Notes: generated by a model from the letters alone, not told the origin. A stretch of DNA of 64,000 bases from Rhynchosporium graminicola (GCA_900074885.1 FJUW01000008.1:797035-861034); one strand, 5' to 3'; positions 23,468 to 36,111 are shown, counted from the first letter of the stretch. A program made the numbers and translations.

Positions 23468-24080
23468 AGTCCACTACTCATAAGTCTCGCCCTCGAGACC
23501 TCTCTTTCGTGAGTTCTAATACGCCATGAAACACCTGTAAATATATATCTCGAAAGCTATATACTCCCAAAACTCTCTTCAGATAACTCCCCTTCGAGAT
23601 AGAGAATATCTCTATCTTATATCAGGACCTTATACTTATACCTCTTAACTCTATAGTTAATAACTTCTGAACTTCTATATATATTATTAAACTCCCTACT
23701 CCTACTGCTATACCCCTAGTATAGAATCTCTAGCTATAATCTCTATTTTTCGACCTGTTCTAAGCTCTACTAGCAGAGAATATTTACCCTTCTTAGCTCT
23801 AAGGTTTTAATATAATAGTAGTCTTTCCTCTCGTCTATTCATAAGGTATAAGTTTCGCAGATAAAAGGGCTTTATTTAATCGATATAGAAGTATTATAAT
23901 ATAAGTATTCCGTTAAGTTACTATAAGGTATAAGATTTACTATATTCGCTACTTATACCGGAGACTACGAAAGGACCTCTCTAGCTTAGACGTAGTTTTT
24001 ACCTAGCTATAGTATAATCGTAAAGTATAACTATAGAGCTAATTCCTAGATATTGCTTTCTAGATACCCTTAGATTATAT
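23468..24080 (-). other. Gypsy-F 3' region after pol
   Basis: Between the integrase tail and the 3' LTR. RIP-mutated, no motif recognised, no clear polypurine tract beside the LTR. Confidence 0.35.
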
Positions 24081-27000
24081 ATCTCCTTCTGTCTTATTCT
24101 TTCCAGGTATAAGGCTATATCCACCTGTTCTAATTTAGTAGCTTATATCTTAATATACTCTAACACCTTATCTCCCTATTCTTTACTCTCTTTACTATTA
24201 GCTCCCTAAAGTACTTCAGGGAATCCCTATAAGTCCAATTCTTAATAAATCGCTCTAATATAATAAGCGGGAAAGGTAAGGTCTACTTCTGACCTTAGCT
24301 AATACCTATAGTATATATAAAAGAGTAAGTACCTAAGGAACCTAATCTCCTTTAAATTTATTTCAAATACTACCTTTTAGAGCTTAATAGTATAGTTAGG
24401 ACTTATCTTAGTCATAGCTTACTAGACTAAATCAATAGCCTTCTCTACTATGCCCGTGGACTTCTTAGAGGCTAAGAGTAAGTTAAGCTATAAAACACCT
24501 TTCTTACTAACGTAGTTTCTGATTTCTTCCCTAAAGTAACTTCCAGGATCTATATAAAAGCTAATAGGTATACTATCTGTCTTAAATAGTATATCTAGTA
24601 ATACCTTAATATATTCCGAGTTAGCTACTATATAAGGAAAGGCTTAAACTAGCTAGGAGAAGTAGTCTATAACGATAAGAAGGTATCTATAACTCTTAGG
24701 TAGTTATATAAAAGGTCTATAAAAGTCTGCTCTAAGTAATTCTATTAGTATAGAGACTATAATCTAGGAGAGTAGTACTAACTTCTGAGCCGGTCCGTGT
24801 TTCGCGTATTATAGATACCTAGTAATATACAGAGTAATATCCTTAGTGAGTATAAGCTAATAGATACCTCTGAGTTTTCTAGTAGTAATAGTCGATATAA
24901 AATATCCTCTCTTATTATACGCCTTTACTAAAGCTTCTGCAACTTATCCTAGTATAAGATAATATTTATATACTCCTCTCTATTTATACTATAATACCTT
25001 ATGCTCCTACTTATATTTCTTATATCGGAGCTCTAGGGATCTCTTCCTTATACGATCTGTACTATCTGGGTAGATACTATAGAGAAGGAACCTAATGATA
25101 TCCTTATACTAGTATATCTTCTTATAAGCTTCTGAAGGGGATATTAGCTCGACTATTACTAGCTTCGATAACTAGTAAGTCTCCGCAGATAGAGCTTTAA
25201 ATATTTCATAGAGAGGCGTATCTTCTAAAACTTATAGTCTAGTAAAAGGTAAACTTAACTATAAAGTTATATCCTAGAACCTCTCTCCTACTGCATATAG
25301 AGCAGCTATAAACTCTAGATCTTCCTTCTTACCTCTCGCCTATTTCTCGATATTATCTACTTTAAATATCTCTCTAATAACTTCTAATTTCTTACTATTA
25401 GTCTTCTTAGCACTAAACTCTAACTCTTTTAGTAGATCTTTATATCTACTAATTCCGTCCTTCTATCTCTAAATAGGTCTAGTAGTAATCTACTACTCTT
25501 CTCTAAACCTTATTATATCTAGTCTATCGCAATTATCTCTAGGAAAAATAGTACGTAATAAAGCATCTGTAGTCTTATTTCAGCTGCTAGGAATATAGTA
25601 AATCTATATATTTAATAACCTTAGCTCTGAAGCCTACCTAGTATAAATTCCCTCCTAAAGAGCTAAAGAATCCAGAAAGTAAGTTAATAGCTAATAATCT
25701 ATATAGATAATTCCTAGCTTATCTTCCTATAATATATAATAATATTTACGACTGAACTCTATAATTAATAGGAGCTCTCTTTTATACGTCTTATAATTCC
25801 TTTAGGTTTTAGAGAAGGTAAAGCTATCGAAAAGGATTAGTACTATCTTCTTCTCTCCCTCCTTAGATTATATAATATAATATCCTCCTATATATCTACT
25901 AGTATCTGTATATATTTACACTAGGAGAGTTAGATCGTAGCCGTTTCTCTTTACTACCCTTAAGTATACTTCCTTTAGTAGCTTAAATAATATCGCCTTA
26001 TTCTCTTTCTATCTCTATTCTATATCTCTAGTAAGTCGATTCAATAGTCAAGTAATCTCTGTATAATTCTTTACCTAAGGCCGTATAATTTAGATTGCTC
26101 TCAGGAATCTTCTGACCTCTATAGTATTCTTAGGAACCAGCTATACTTAGATTCTTAAGGCCCTTTCTAGTTTAATTATTAATTTACCTCTAGCCTTATA
26201 TAAGGTTCCTAAAACTAATACCTCTATTATAAATAGTAAATACTTCTTAAATGAAAGTTTTAGACTAGACTATAGGAGTCTAGGTAAGAGATAATCTTTC
26301 AGAAATATAAATACCTCCTTAAATATCTTAAAGGCTACAAAGATATTATCTATATAGAAAAGTAAAGACTAAAGAACTACTCTACCCTTAGAAATAATTA
26401 GAGAGAATAGTAAGGGCTTAGAGCCATCGAAACCTTTCTCTACTGCCTTAGCAGATCTTAGTATATCTCTAAATACTAGCTTTATAAGTTCTATTATTAA
26501 AAAAGCTAAGCTTCTATACTCTTAAGGTATACATATTAGTTATAGTTAGCCGTAGCCTAGTATAGAGAAGGCATAGATATAGCGATCGTTTAAGTATAAG
26601 TTTACTAACTAGTAGGCGTGTTTCAGATCTATCTAGATAAATAGGCGATACTTAGGATTACTAAGAAATATAAAGTATTTCGCTATAGAGATTATTAAGT
26701 AGCTAGGAGTTTTCTCTTTAATCTTAGAGTAATTAAATATCACTTTATACTCCCTAGTTTATACCTTAGAGTCTAATCCTTTATCTACTATATATAGATA
26801 GCTATTCTAATCTAATAGCGCTCTATTAGCTAGGAGTATACTCTTAAATATCTTATACTTAATTCCCTCCTTAATTATCTTATTCAGCTAGGCGAGCTTA
26901 GCTAGTATATATCTCCTAGCTATATTCTCCTAGACTAGCTTAGAATATTCTAGGATTCTAGCTCTATAGTAATAGAGATCAGTAAAAGGTATATCTTCCA

Positions 27001-27500
27001 GGCCTATTAAGTTAATATATCGATATATATATAGTAGCTTATGAACTTACTTGATTTCTTCTAGTAGTATAGCTATACTAAAAGTTAACTAGCTCTTAGT
27101 AATCTAATCGTTCAGAACTTCGTTAGTTACTTCTGCTATTAGTAACCTAATAACTCTTCTTTATATAGGGAATACTATAATATATAGTGCCTTCTTATTA
27201 GATTCTGTAGTAATATTCTATATTTTAGTATAGTTGCTATATATTCTAAGCTATTCTGCAGATATAGGTCGATATTAGGATTTCAAGGAGAGCTTAATAG
27301 CTAGATAGCAGAACTAAAGGTAATTACTACGGATTCTCGAGGGTTTCAGCTGAGCTATATCGTTTAAGGACAGAAGAAGCTATAATAATAACCTAGACTA
27401 AATAGTAGCCCTCCTAGTCTCTAGTATATATATAGGGGTAATATTAGCTTAAGTAAATAAGACTAGGAATAAGCCTATTAATATAGAGGGGTACTGATTT
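24080..27500 (-). pseudogene. Gypsy-F pol: reverse transcriptase, RNase H, integrase
   Basis: From right to left: RT palm with DLKHAY*LVNL (about 26590-26620) and the catalytic site LLFYIDNIFVAFK (about 26335-26375; YIDD has become YIDN), then a connection with EVRRFLRAI. RNase H: IYTDTSRYIGGYYI near 25870-25925 and NKTTDALLRTIFP near 25540-25585. Integrase: zinc-finger remnant ending YAKHGPAQKL (about 24790-24820), YLLIVIDYFS (about 24670), ISFYIDPGSYF (about 24550) and IVEKAIDLV near 24420-24450, so the D, D, E positions can be aligned. Numerous TAG/TAA stops. Confidence 0.75.
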
Positions 27501-27599
27501 ACAATAGGCCTCCCTCCCTCGGAAAGTATTTAGTCTTTGAAATTTAAAGCTCTAAGAGGCCCTTTTAATACATAGGAAACTTCTAAAGTATCTGCCAAA

Positions 27600-29655
27600 T
27601 ATCTAAGGTTTTAGGTAGTTCTAAATACCTTTAGATAGCTATAGCGAGCTAGTAATAAGTTTAATATTATCTTAGGACAGCTTAGTAAATCTAGTTTTTT
27701 AAAGAGTTAGAATTACTAGAAGAAGAAGTATTATTAGTCTCTAATTCAGAAGAAGAATTAGAAGCGAACTTATTATTAGTAATAGAGATATCCGAGCTCT
27801 TTATAAATTTAATAATTAAATCCGATATATCTTTATTAGATTTCACCTTTAGATGCAGAATCAGGTTTAAGAGTATAGATTCCATAAAGAGAGGGCTTTA
27901 AATAGTAGTAGTTATTTCTTTACTTCGATTACTACTAAGAGTAAGAAGACCTTTATAAATATCGATCTTCGTATCAATAGAATATAACTATAGGAGCCTA
28001 AGAAGTAAGCTCAGCTTCTTATCGTTTAGACTCTTAGTATCTCTTATAAATACGTAGACTTTTCGCTATATATCCTTTACTCTAAAGTTAAATACGACAA
28101 ACTTAGTAAGTTAATATTATATACTATTAGCCGTACTATAGCTGACTCTAGCGTGTCCATAAGAGGCTAGTGGAATAGTCTTTAACCTCAGATATTACTA
28201 TAACGCAGGAGATATAATAACTAGATTAGAGCCTTGATCTATAGAATATATACTAACTTTTAATTTTATAATTATAGCCTTACTCTTTTCTATTACTTTT
28301 ATCTTCCTAAGAACTTTCCAGGCTTTATTAGCTAGATAAACTCGTAGCGTAACTTAGATAAGCTTTAAATTCCTAGTGATAGCTACTAATAAAGCTTATA
28401 TAGATCTAGGTCTAAGTATACTATTCTTAGTCGAAGACTTTAGGTTTACTTTCTTTTAATTACGATACGTAGATAGCTTACGAAATTACTTTAATATCTC
28501 TAGGGATATCTGAAATAATTCTAGAAGATTTATCATAATATTAATACTAGTAGCTAGGTCCTTGAAATTAACTAGTCCTAATCTTTTACGCCTAATTATC
28601 TCTCTTAATTATCTCCTTTTCTTCTTATCTTCTTTTATCGTAGACCTTAGTCTAGATCCTTAAGTAACTACCTCTAGTTCCTTAGCTATATCCTGCTCCT
28701 TAGGAATATTAATCCTTATACGCTTCTTATTCCGGGTCCTATATACTACTCTAGTATAAATACCTTTATCTTCCTCCTCTCTTTCTGCCTTATTTCCTAA
28801 TATCTCTACGGACTCTACTTAGTACTATAAGTTATCTAGAAGTATAATTATAGCTTTCGCTTTTCTCGCCTTATTGCTTAACTTAGTAGATCTAGCTTAT
28901 ATAAATTAATTAAATAAGGTTATTTCTACTAAGCTTAGTATACTAACTTTATCTGAGCTAGAAGCTAATATTATTAATATTATTAATAATAATTTAGAGG
29001 TACTAAAAGGAATCCTATTATCTATAGCTCTAGGTCCTTCGATACTATAAAAGTCTTCCTATAGCTAAGTATATAATACTTAGGTAGTAGTTTCTAGGAA
29101 TATAATTTATTTCAGGTGCGTATACTCCTAAAAAAGCAATATAATATTTAGGTAAGCTAACTTAAGGTAGCCGTAATATCTATAGCTAATACAGAGGATA
29201 CTATCCCTCTTGGAGTTATATGCTAGGGTCCTATTAATATATAGGTTCAGGCTCTCTCGCGCTAGTCGTAAAGGAGGAATATTAGCAGAAGTATTAATAT
29301 TAGTTTATATTCTGTTTCTAGGATATAACTATTATCTATCGCTTATATTAAAGTTATTTCGATAGTAAGGTAGCTAGTATTACTAAGGTTAGTACCTAGT
29401 TCTACTCCTAGCTGCTTACGTTATTTGAGCATTTGAGGTTAGAGGGGCGGTAAGCTATAGAACCGGCTATAATTAGGGTAGATAAGTAAGTAGGGCACTC
29501 GAAGAATTCTGCCTAGATTAATAGGAGCTCGAAGGATTCTGAGGTAGGCCCGAAGAACTATTTTGCTAACTCGAAACACTAGTATTAGTCTGCACCCTAT
29601 AGGTGAGCGTGTTCTAGGTATAGGCAGCTAATATAATATATATAAGTATTCCTAT
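27600..29655 (-). pseudogene. Gypsy-F gag C-terminus and aspartic protease
   Basis: A zinc-knuckle remnant (ILCISYRYYGYLKLAYLN) at about 29160-29215 fits C-x2-C-x4-H-x4-C with three of four ligands turned to Tyr. A basic linker (KKRIRINIPKEQD near 28690-28730) follows. The protease lies at about 28080-28270 with SIDQGSNLVIIS, a DxG-type active site, and LLLRLL*LYSIDTKIDI. A Ser/Asn-rich linker of 64 open codons (27691-27885, SNSSSELETNNTSSSSNSNS) separates protease from reverse transcriptase. A short TATTAA-rich microsatellite sits at 28968-28992. Confidence 0.65.
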
Positions 29656-29660
29656 AGCTT

Positions 29661-29862
29661 TATGACGGCGCATAGTATACGTGGCAGATACGGGCCAGTA
29701 TCGGTGCCTTAGGCATACCCTCCTTATATATATAGAAGGTGCAGACTCCTTTAGAGCTCTACATCTTTCTGTTTCCTTTGTACCAGACTATATAAGATCG
29801 CTCTTAGCCTCCCTACTTATTTATTCTTACTTATATACTGCCTTAAGTCTTATGTCGTTATA
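29661..29862 (+). repeat. LTR-C' left LTR, 202 bp
   Basis: Starts TATGACGGCGCATAGTATAC and ends TCTTATGTCGTTATA. A 61-codon open frame crossing it is incidental. TATATATATAG near 29726-29736 is a possible TATA box. Confidence 0.9.
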
Positions 29863-30559
29863 TTAAACAGAAAGATTAAGACCGCCGAGGATAGTATTAA
29901 ATAATATCTCACCTAGAAAACTCGATTCGGACGTACGACTTCGACTATTAGGGAGCTCTTCGCTGAGTTATCTCTACTTACTTTAGATTTTTATACTTCG
30001 GAATCATACGGAAATAGTTAGTACTATTAATTACGAATTCGATAGTTAGGTTTTCAAAAAAGCTAAGATTCTAGAGATCTCTCGGATAGCTAGGAATTTG
30101 AATATAATTAAGCCTAAGAAGAACTAGTATTACTGCGAAGTTACTCTCGGATACTTCGAAACTTATTCTTTCGTACGTACGAAGTAAAACAGTAAACGAA
30201 TTTTAGGTGGAAACTTCCCTATAGGCCCTAATATTTATTATCCTCTTACCTGACTTCAACTTTCCGAAAGTAGCTCTAATAGCGAAAAACCTTACTTTTA
30301 GGCTAAGATAAAGTAGCTTATTACCTTAGCGGAAATTACCGGAATCTGACTCGTAACTCCTATACCCCGGTATAATTTATCCCCCTCAGTAGAATCGACC
30401 TCCCTCTACTAGAACTTTTAATTTAATACTTTCTATATCTACTTAATAAAGATATCTGACTCTCCTTAATCTTTTAGCTTCTTTAGAATTCGATTTCGAC
30501 TTTCGCTTCTTCTATAACTTTCAAGTATTCTATTACTTTCGCTTAGCCTCGCTTACCTA
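29863..30559 (+). other. LTR-C' leader
   Basis: Begins TTAAACAGAAAGATTAAGA, nearly identical to the leaders of LTR-C (6520) and Gypsy-E (53604, and minus strand from 43619), so the primer-binding site is shared. Contains the single copy (30234-30415) of the segment that is duplicated in LTR-C. Confidence 0.7.
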
Positions 30560-31530
30560 ATGCTATACCTCCTAAGAAAGCTTAGCCAGCTCTTACGGCT
30601 TCACCGGAATACCCTTATAGCTCCTCTGATTCCGTACCTACTATAGAATTACTTCAATCGATTAAAGACTATTAATTATAGACAGAATCAACTACTCGAG
30701 AGCTTTCTATTAGTATTAGTCGTATCGAACAGATATTTGCCGAGTTTTTACGTACTTAGGCATAATCGATGAACCGTGGACCTTCAGTAAACTCGGTATT
30801 ATAATTACTGATAGAACCTACTCTTAAACGCTCTTTAATTAATAATTTATAGACTTCCGGTAAGTCGTAACTAACTAAAAGTATTAATAATCTTAATATA
30901 AGGATCAACTTATCTTTTAGCTAATAGTATGCTTCTATTTAGGACTGACTAGAAGTTAATTCAGACCGATACCTGACTACGCGTGCCTATAAGGCGCTAG
31001 TCTAGAGCTCTACTTCTAGCCTTATAAGAGGTTACTTAGAACTATAGTATCTCTCGGAAATTACGCCTTTCTCCTCTACTAAAGAGATGATTTTAGTACT
31101 TACTTCTTACTACCTTTCCGGACTCGAAACAGAGTAGTATCAGACCGAATTTCATAAGCTTTTAATAAAAAAGGAGTCCTTTTTATAATTCCGTATAAAG
31201 TTCTAAAGCTTAGTAATTCTCGGAGGTATAGCTAAATCAGAGTAATACTTTTACCTCTAGCCGAAGCTTACTATACGGCTACGTATAGCTACCGCTCTAA
31301 TTAAGTACTCTTAGAAGACTAATTATTCAGCTATAATCTCTTCTCTTACGGCACTCGATTTGGAACTCTCTCGACTACCTTTAATACCTCGAGCTACTTT
31401 AGCTCTACCGATAGTTAGCACGTCTTCTGAGCTCTTAATACCTATCGAGGAAGTATAATATTACTACTATAAGAAGCACGGTTACTATAAGGGCGATTAT
31501 CTGATATTAAAGATAAAGAAGGAGTGATTT
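30560..31530 (+). pseudogene. LTR-C' gag-like protein, RIP-inactivated
   Basis: Gag of about 310 codons, the likely packaging or RNA-binding protein of this small element. After the start (ATG at 30560, followed by a 5-bp CTATA insertion that shifts the frame relative to LTR-C), a helical N-terminal part (SISRIEQIFAEFLRT) leads to capsid-like sequence (KALVQSSTSSLIRGYLELQY, about 30990-31050) and a zinc-knuckle remnant YYYYKKHGYYKGDY near 31460-31500, in which three of the C-x2-C-x4-H-x4-C ligands read Tyr. TAG/TAA stops. Retention of gag alone fits a non-autonomous element that relies on pol supplied in trans. Confidence 0.72.
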
Positions 31531-31659
31531 GCGTTTTACGCTTTAGATTAATAATCACTTGGATTTTATTTAGAATTCGACTAGATTTAACTCTCTTTTT
31601 TTTCGTTTCTTATTACCTTTAAAGGCTCGAGGGCGAGCTTTTATCTTGGAAGGGGGTAA

Positions 31660-31861
31660 TATAATAGCGCATAGTATACGTGGCAGATACGGGCTAGTAT
31701 CGGTGCCTTAGGCATACCCTTCTTATATATATAGAAGGTGCAGACTCCTTCAGAGCTCTGCATCTTTCTGTTTCCTTCGTACCAGACTATATAAGATCGC
31801 TCTTAGCCTCCCTACTTATTTATTCTTACTTGTATACCGCCTTGAGTCTTGTGTCGTTACA
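31660..31861 (+). repeat. LTR-C' right LTR, 202 bp
   Basis: Starts TATAATAGCGCATAG and ends CTTGTGTCGTTACA; keeps the terminal CA and CTTGTATACCGCCTTGAG that the left copy lost. Preceded by a polypurine tract GGAAGGGGGTAA (31648-31659). Confidence 0.9.
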
Positions 31862-31866
31862 AGCTT

Positions 31867-34085
31867 ACGCGATATACTCTTCTAGTCTATTAAAGTACTT
31901 TCTCTTCTCTACCTCTTCTTCTACTTTCTCTTACGCTTTAATTAACTATTACGATAGATAAAGCACTTTATACGTTCTCTATAAGTATAGAATATATAGA
32001 ATATTATTATTTAAAGTATAAACTCTTAGCTTATTATCTTTAATTCTATAGATAAAAGCCTAGGTAAGAGAGGTAAGGATATACTTATCAGAGGTCTTCT
32101 TAGGTAGTAAAGGTTCTCCTAGACTCTTCTTAATATCAGTAACTCCTATACGTTTAAGAAAGGTAGTAGTATAGTAGTAGTAAGAGGTGAGATTTTCATG
32201 TTCTCCCTGAATAAGATTTAATACTTTAGCTATAATATCTACCTCCTCTAAGAGTAGTTTATTATCTAGATACTAAGTTTTAAGCTACTCGATAACTTCT
32301 TACTTCTCTTCTTTACTTATATATATTCTGTTTTATATAATCTCTTTTATCCTAGTATCTAATCGGAAACGCCTTAAAGTATCTCTACTAAGTAATATAG
32401 TAATAGCTCTAAGATAAGTTAAAGCTAGTAGTATTAGACTTTCTATCTTAAAGTTATAGTCCAGATAGTCTAGCTATTATACTACTAGTATATCTCTATT
32501 ACCGCAGAAGTCCTTAGCTCTCTTAAATCGGAGTATCTTTATTCTAGATATTCCAGATATATTACCTTTCTTACTCTTCTTAACTTTCTCTCGAGTAGCC
32601 TTAATATCTATCTTAGAGTTTAATTTCTACTAAATTCTTTCTTTTAGCTACTTTATTATTTCTCTAAGCTTAGTTTAATTATATATTATATAGCTTTAAT
32701 CGAAGACAGAAACCTTAAAGGCTTATAGAGAAGTTAGTATTTTAGCTACCTCTAGTGTTTCTCCTCCCTCCTTTATAATTATATTATCTTAATATAGAAG
32801 CTATAATAGCTTTATTATCTATACTGATTATTAGAGGTTTTAGGTTTAGGCTATATTTAGTAGCTTCTTTAGCGTTAATAGAGCAGATAATTCTTAAGAA
32901 GTTATACTCTTCTAGATATTTTTCAGCTTATAATAATAAGTATTAAGTATAGAGCTTATTCCTATTGAATATTTAACTAGTACGAAAGTTTAGAAAATTA
33001 GTATAAATTCTAGAGACTCTAGTATATATAACTATATAATTAGTAATTCCCCCGATACGTTATAGCTACTATATCTTAAGAGTTATAATATCTTCTAGCT
33101 AGAAAGTTAATATATAGAGTTTATCTTAGCTATTAATATAGTACTAGATTAGCTTAGGGGAGGCTACGCAGAAGTTACGGGGAAAGGTAAGGTTAGCTTC
33201 GAGACTGCTCGAGCTAAGATAAGGTAAGTAGGCTTCTCGATATTCGGGTTCTCGAAAATTCGAAATTTAGAGAACTTTCAAGTTAATCTCTTTAGTTCTT
33301 TATTAAGATTTATATATAAGGGCTATAAAATAGTATAAGGAGGTACTGAATCTACCGCGTTAGATTCTGAAGTTTAGTAGTTAGGGTATATCTTAAGCGA
33401 CTATATAAGTATATTATTTATTAACTCCTAGAAGGAAGAATTAATTTCGTTAGATTCTTTACTACTAGAGTACTAGGTATCGTTAATATATTATAGTAAT
33501 TATAGCTAGTTATAGTAGTATTATTTAGCTTTTAGCGTTAATATTATCTATAGTTAGCTCGAAGCTAAGTTAGCGGTAATATTCTTATTTCGAGGTGGGC
33601 TCGAAAGGGAGATAGCAGGGCTAGTTTATATCACTTGAGGCTCTCGAAGGGAAGAGCTAGGATATGGGGTTTCGAGATAATCTTTGCCTAGGATATGACT
33701 TCCGTGCTCGGATATAGGGTTATTATCCCTAGGGAAGCTATAAGTAGTAGATCTAGATACTTCCTTCTACTATTTCTGAGGCCTAGAAGAATCCTGAAAT
33801 ATATAAGGGTACTTAGTGCAAATAGTTACGTATAGCTAGGAGGGTATATATCCTTATAATTTAAGGCCTTCTAATACTATAGGATTCTTCGTAGATATTC
33901 CGTCGATATCTGGGGTTTACTAAGGGCCTATACCTGAAATTTTAAAGCGATCTGGATATCTTAGGCGCTATAGTAGTATTAGGCACTACTAGTACTATTA
34001 CTATGCTCGGTAGTTTCTTCTGGAGAAGAAATTAAAGCACGAAAGAATTACTAGTAGATAGAGATATAGCTTGATCTCTTCTTGC
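31867..34085 (-). pseudogene. Gypsy-F 5' leader and gag N-terminal part, poorly resolved
   Basis: Sequence between the LTR-C' insertion and the Gypsy-F 5' LTR. On the minus strand short open stretches occur (EINLKVL*ISNFREPEYREAYL near 33200-33300), but I could not assign a domain. The gag of Gypsy-F should start here because its zinc knuckle is at 29160-29215. Long for a leader plus gag; may hold an extra frame that is now unreadable. Confidence 0.4.
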
Positions 34086-34226
34086 GGTAGTCACTAGAAA
34101 AGGTATAGGAACAGAACCTCTTAAGAAGCGTAGTTATATTATAGAGGAGGTTTAGAAACCTCAGAAAAAGACTATGGAGGTAGAGGTCTGTGCGCAACTA
34201 GCTACTGGAGGTCCAGTGACATCATA
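34086..34226 (-). repeat. Gypsy-F 5' LTR, 141 bp
   Basis: On the element strand TATGATGTCACTGGACC ... TTTTCTAGTGACTACC. Same length as the 3' LTR; the last base differs (C instead of A), so the inner border is uncertain by one or two bases. Confidence 0.72.
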
Positions 34227-35100
34227 CCGCTGTATCAGGCCTGCTCCAACGAGTTTCCTCTACAATTGAGGCAAGTGGACGGAGTCCTGTTGCGAAATCA
34301 GGCTGGTAGTAACTTCATCCATGGCATCGACTGACTACGTACTACGAAGAACCATGTAAATTGAAGCGTCCGAAAAAAGGTACGTGAAATACTCGAGATT
34401 TTTGTAAGTTATTCGGGACTGACTTGCATTCAGTCTATATCTACGATGAAGCGGTAGTATATACCTGGAAAGGCTATACCTACGCTTGTCGCCAATTAGT
34501 GGGCTTTAACTGTTATGTTCCAGTGTAATTTGATCGCCATATTTTTGCTGGGCTTCAGTGACATGTTTACATTGGAATATCGCGCGAACACGCAGCCGCT
34601 GTCCGGTGGAATTCGTCGATTAGAAACTGATGTGTTGAAGACATTCCCGAGTAAGGAGAAGTTGTGATGACATTTAGCCCAGGGCTTGCCGTAGAGCGTG
34701 AGGAACAGATCAAAGCTTTGAGATTTTCTGGTAGGTAGTAATACCAGAGAATGATAGGTTCTACGCTATGGTTTAGCACGGTGCTTAAGGGAAAGAGTAG
34801 ACAAGGAACCCGTTGAAGAGAGAGTCGATGACAGCAGAGACTTCGCTCACCGACTTAAGGTCGTGTAACCACACCTCTTTGCGTAGGCTATCAAAAAGAA
34901 CGGGGATGTGAATCAGCCATGCCTGCCCTGGCTAAGTCTGAATAAGGGTAAGATGACTGGGTTTGAATACCCCTCGCTTCACGAACTTGCTTCCCAGACT
35001 TGGAAAATTCCTTCCCTATGTTATTAGCACCTAAATTTGCTCTCATCTACTCCCTAAGGGCTACTTCTGCGACCTATGAGGATAAAAAATACTTCGCAGT
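34227..35100. other. Little-mutated island 2, possible decayed host gene
   Basis: About 870 bp with ordinary CA/TG content (TGCATTCAGTC, CCATGGCATCGAC and the like). The minus strand has a 70-codon open frame at 34567-34779 ending DEFHRTAAACSRDIPM, and further leftward open patches that could be exons, but I do not recognise the protein and cannot define introns. It may be host DNA caught between repeats. The right border into RIP-mutated sequence is gradual. Confidence 0.4.
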
Positions 35101-36111
35101 TTGCGTTTAGTTGATCTAGATTACTCTAGAAGGAGTTAATATAAAGAGACTTAATAAATCAGCGTCGATATGTGACCTGTAATATATACTATAGGATAAT
35201 AATGAATTAGTCTTTTATTAGCCCTCTAAAACGTATAGGAATGTAAGCTATATATACGTATATAAATAATACTAACTTCTATATTAATTATAATAGGCGA
35301 GAATAATATCACGAGTAGGACTATACCCTTTCTGATCGACTCCTGACTTCTGTAGTCCGTCTGGGAAGATACTAAGTTTCGAAGCAGTATAGGAATAGAG
35401 TTATTAATATAATTATTATCGCTATAACTTCTCGTTGTTAGTATATATCCTCGAAGCGTATAGATGAAGATTAACGAACTAGCCTTCTACGAGAAAGCTA
35501 TTTTTCTTAAAGCGTGCTTATGCTTCTAGAAAGAAGAGTCTCTAAGCTAACTTAATATTAATATCTAAAATAAGCTAGATCTTCCCTCGGTAAGGCACTT
35601 CTTAGATAACTTTACACTTATTATAGCTAGTCCTAGAGGAGCCCTAAACGTGACTGTAATATATCTCGAATTAAGCTAAAGTAATAGTAAAGAGATTATA
35701 ATACGCGTAGCTAAGAATATGGAATTTAATTTCCAGGCTTACTAAAGGTTATCGCAGATCACTAGGATAATGAATCGGGTGAGATAGAGAGGTATATCGT
35801 GTAAATCTATACTACTAAGTATAATACTAATATTATATAAGATATATTAACTACTATAGTATAAGATTTATGCTTCGAATTGATCGCAGAAGGTTATCGC
35901 TCTCGTATCTTAAAATAAATTATAAGGAAAACCGGCTTATAGAACCTTATTTATTAATTCTATATACCTTCCTAATAGCTAAGTGTAAGAGTTAATATTC
36001 AATTAAAGGCACGCCCGGCCGAGCTAGGGAAACTAGGTGATTATAAAGATATCGATCTTAACGAGAACGAGGAATCCGAACGACTAGCTAAAAGCTACTA
36101 GATAGAAATAC
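35100..36111 (+). pseudogene. Unrecognised decayed reading frame Y, left part
   Basis: From about 35725 a plus-strand frame runs to 36111 with TAA/TAG but no TGA (DNESGEIERYIV, FELIAEGYRSRILK, ARPAELGKLGDYKDIDLNEN) and continues in the same frame at 43893 once Gypsy-E1 and one AATAC are removed. Composition is protein-like (charged, helical). No family recognised. Caution: TGA is rare everywhere here because TG is depleted, so the absence of TGA is weak evidence. The first 600 bp (35100-35725) show nothing I can name. Confidence 0.35.

Larger units (their letters stand above)
29661..31861 (+). mobile_element. LTR-C': gag-only LTR retrotransposon, 2201 bp
   Basis: Two 202-bp LTRs, target duplications AGCTT (29656-29660, 31862-31866). 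Inserted in the gag region of Gypsy-F, opposite orientation. The 1.8-kb interior encodes one decayed gag and no protease, reverse transcriptase or integrase, so it depends on another element. Its LTR 3' end and leader match Gypsy-E; its LTR 5' part is distinct. LTR-C (6318-7831) is a shortened relative. Confidence 0.9.
23327..34226 (-). mobile_element. Gypsy-F: large Gypsy-like retrotransposon with short LTRs
   Basis: Direct 141-bp repeats (23327-23467, 34086-34226) bound a minus-strand gag-PR-RT-RNase H-IN region. Without the nested LTR-C' element it is about 8.7 kb. The pol domains differ clearly from families A, B, D, E and G (for example FYIDNIFVA at the RT site). The flanks, TTTGA on the left and CCGCT on the right, do not match, so no target duplication is visible. 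Confidence 0.78.

Noticed and set aside
29681..29866. 61-codon open frame in the LTR-C' left LTR
   Set aside because: Lies almost entirely inside an LTR; the other LTR copies do not keep it as a conserved protein.
23327..34226. Reading the 141-bp repeats as borders of a LINE or a segmental duplication
   Set aside because: The interior has an ordered minus-strand zinc knuckle, protease, RT, RNase H and integrase, which fits an LTR retrotransposon better.
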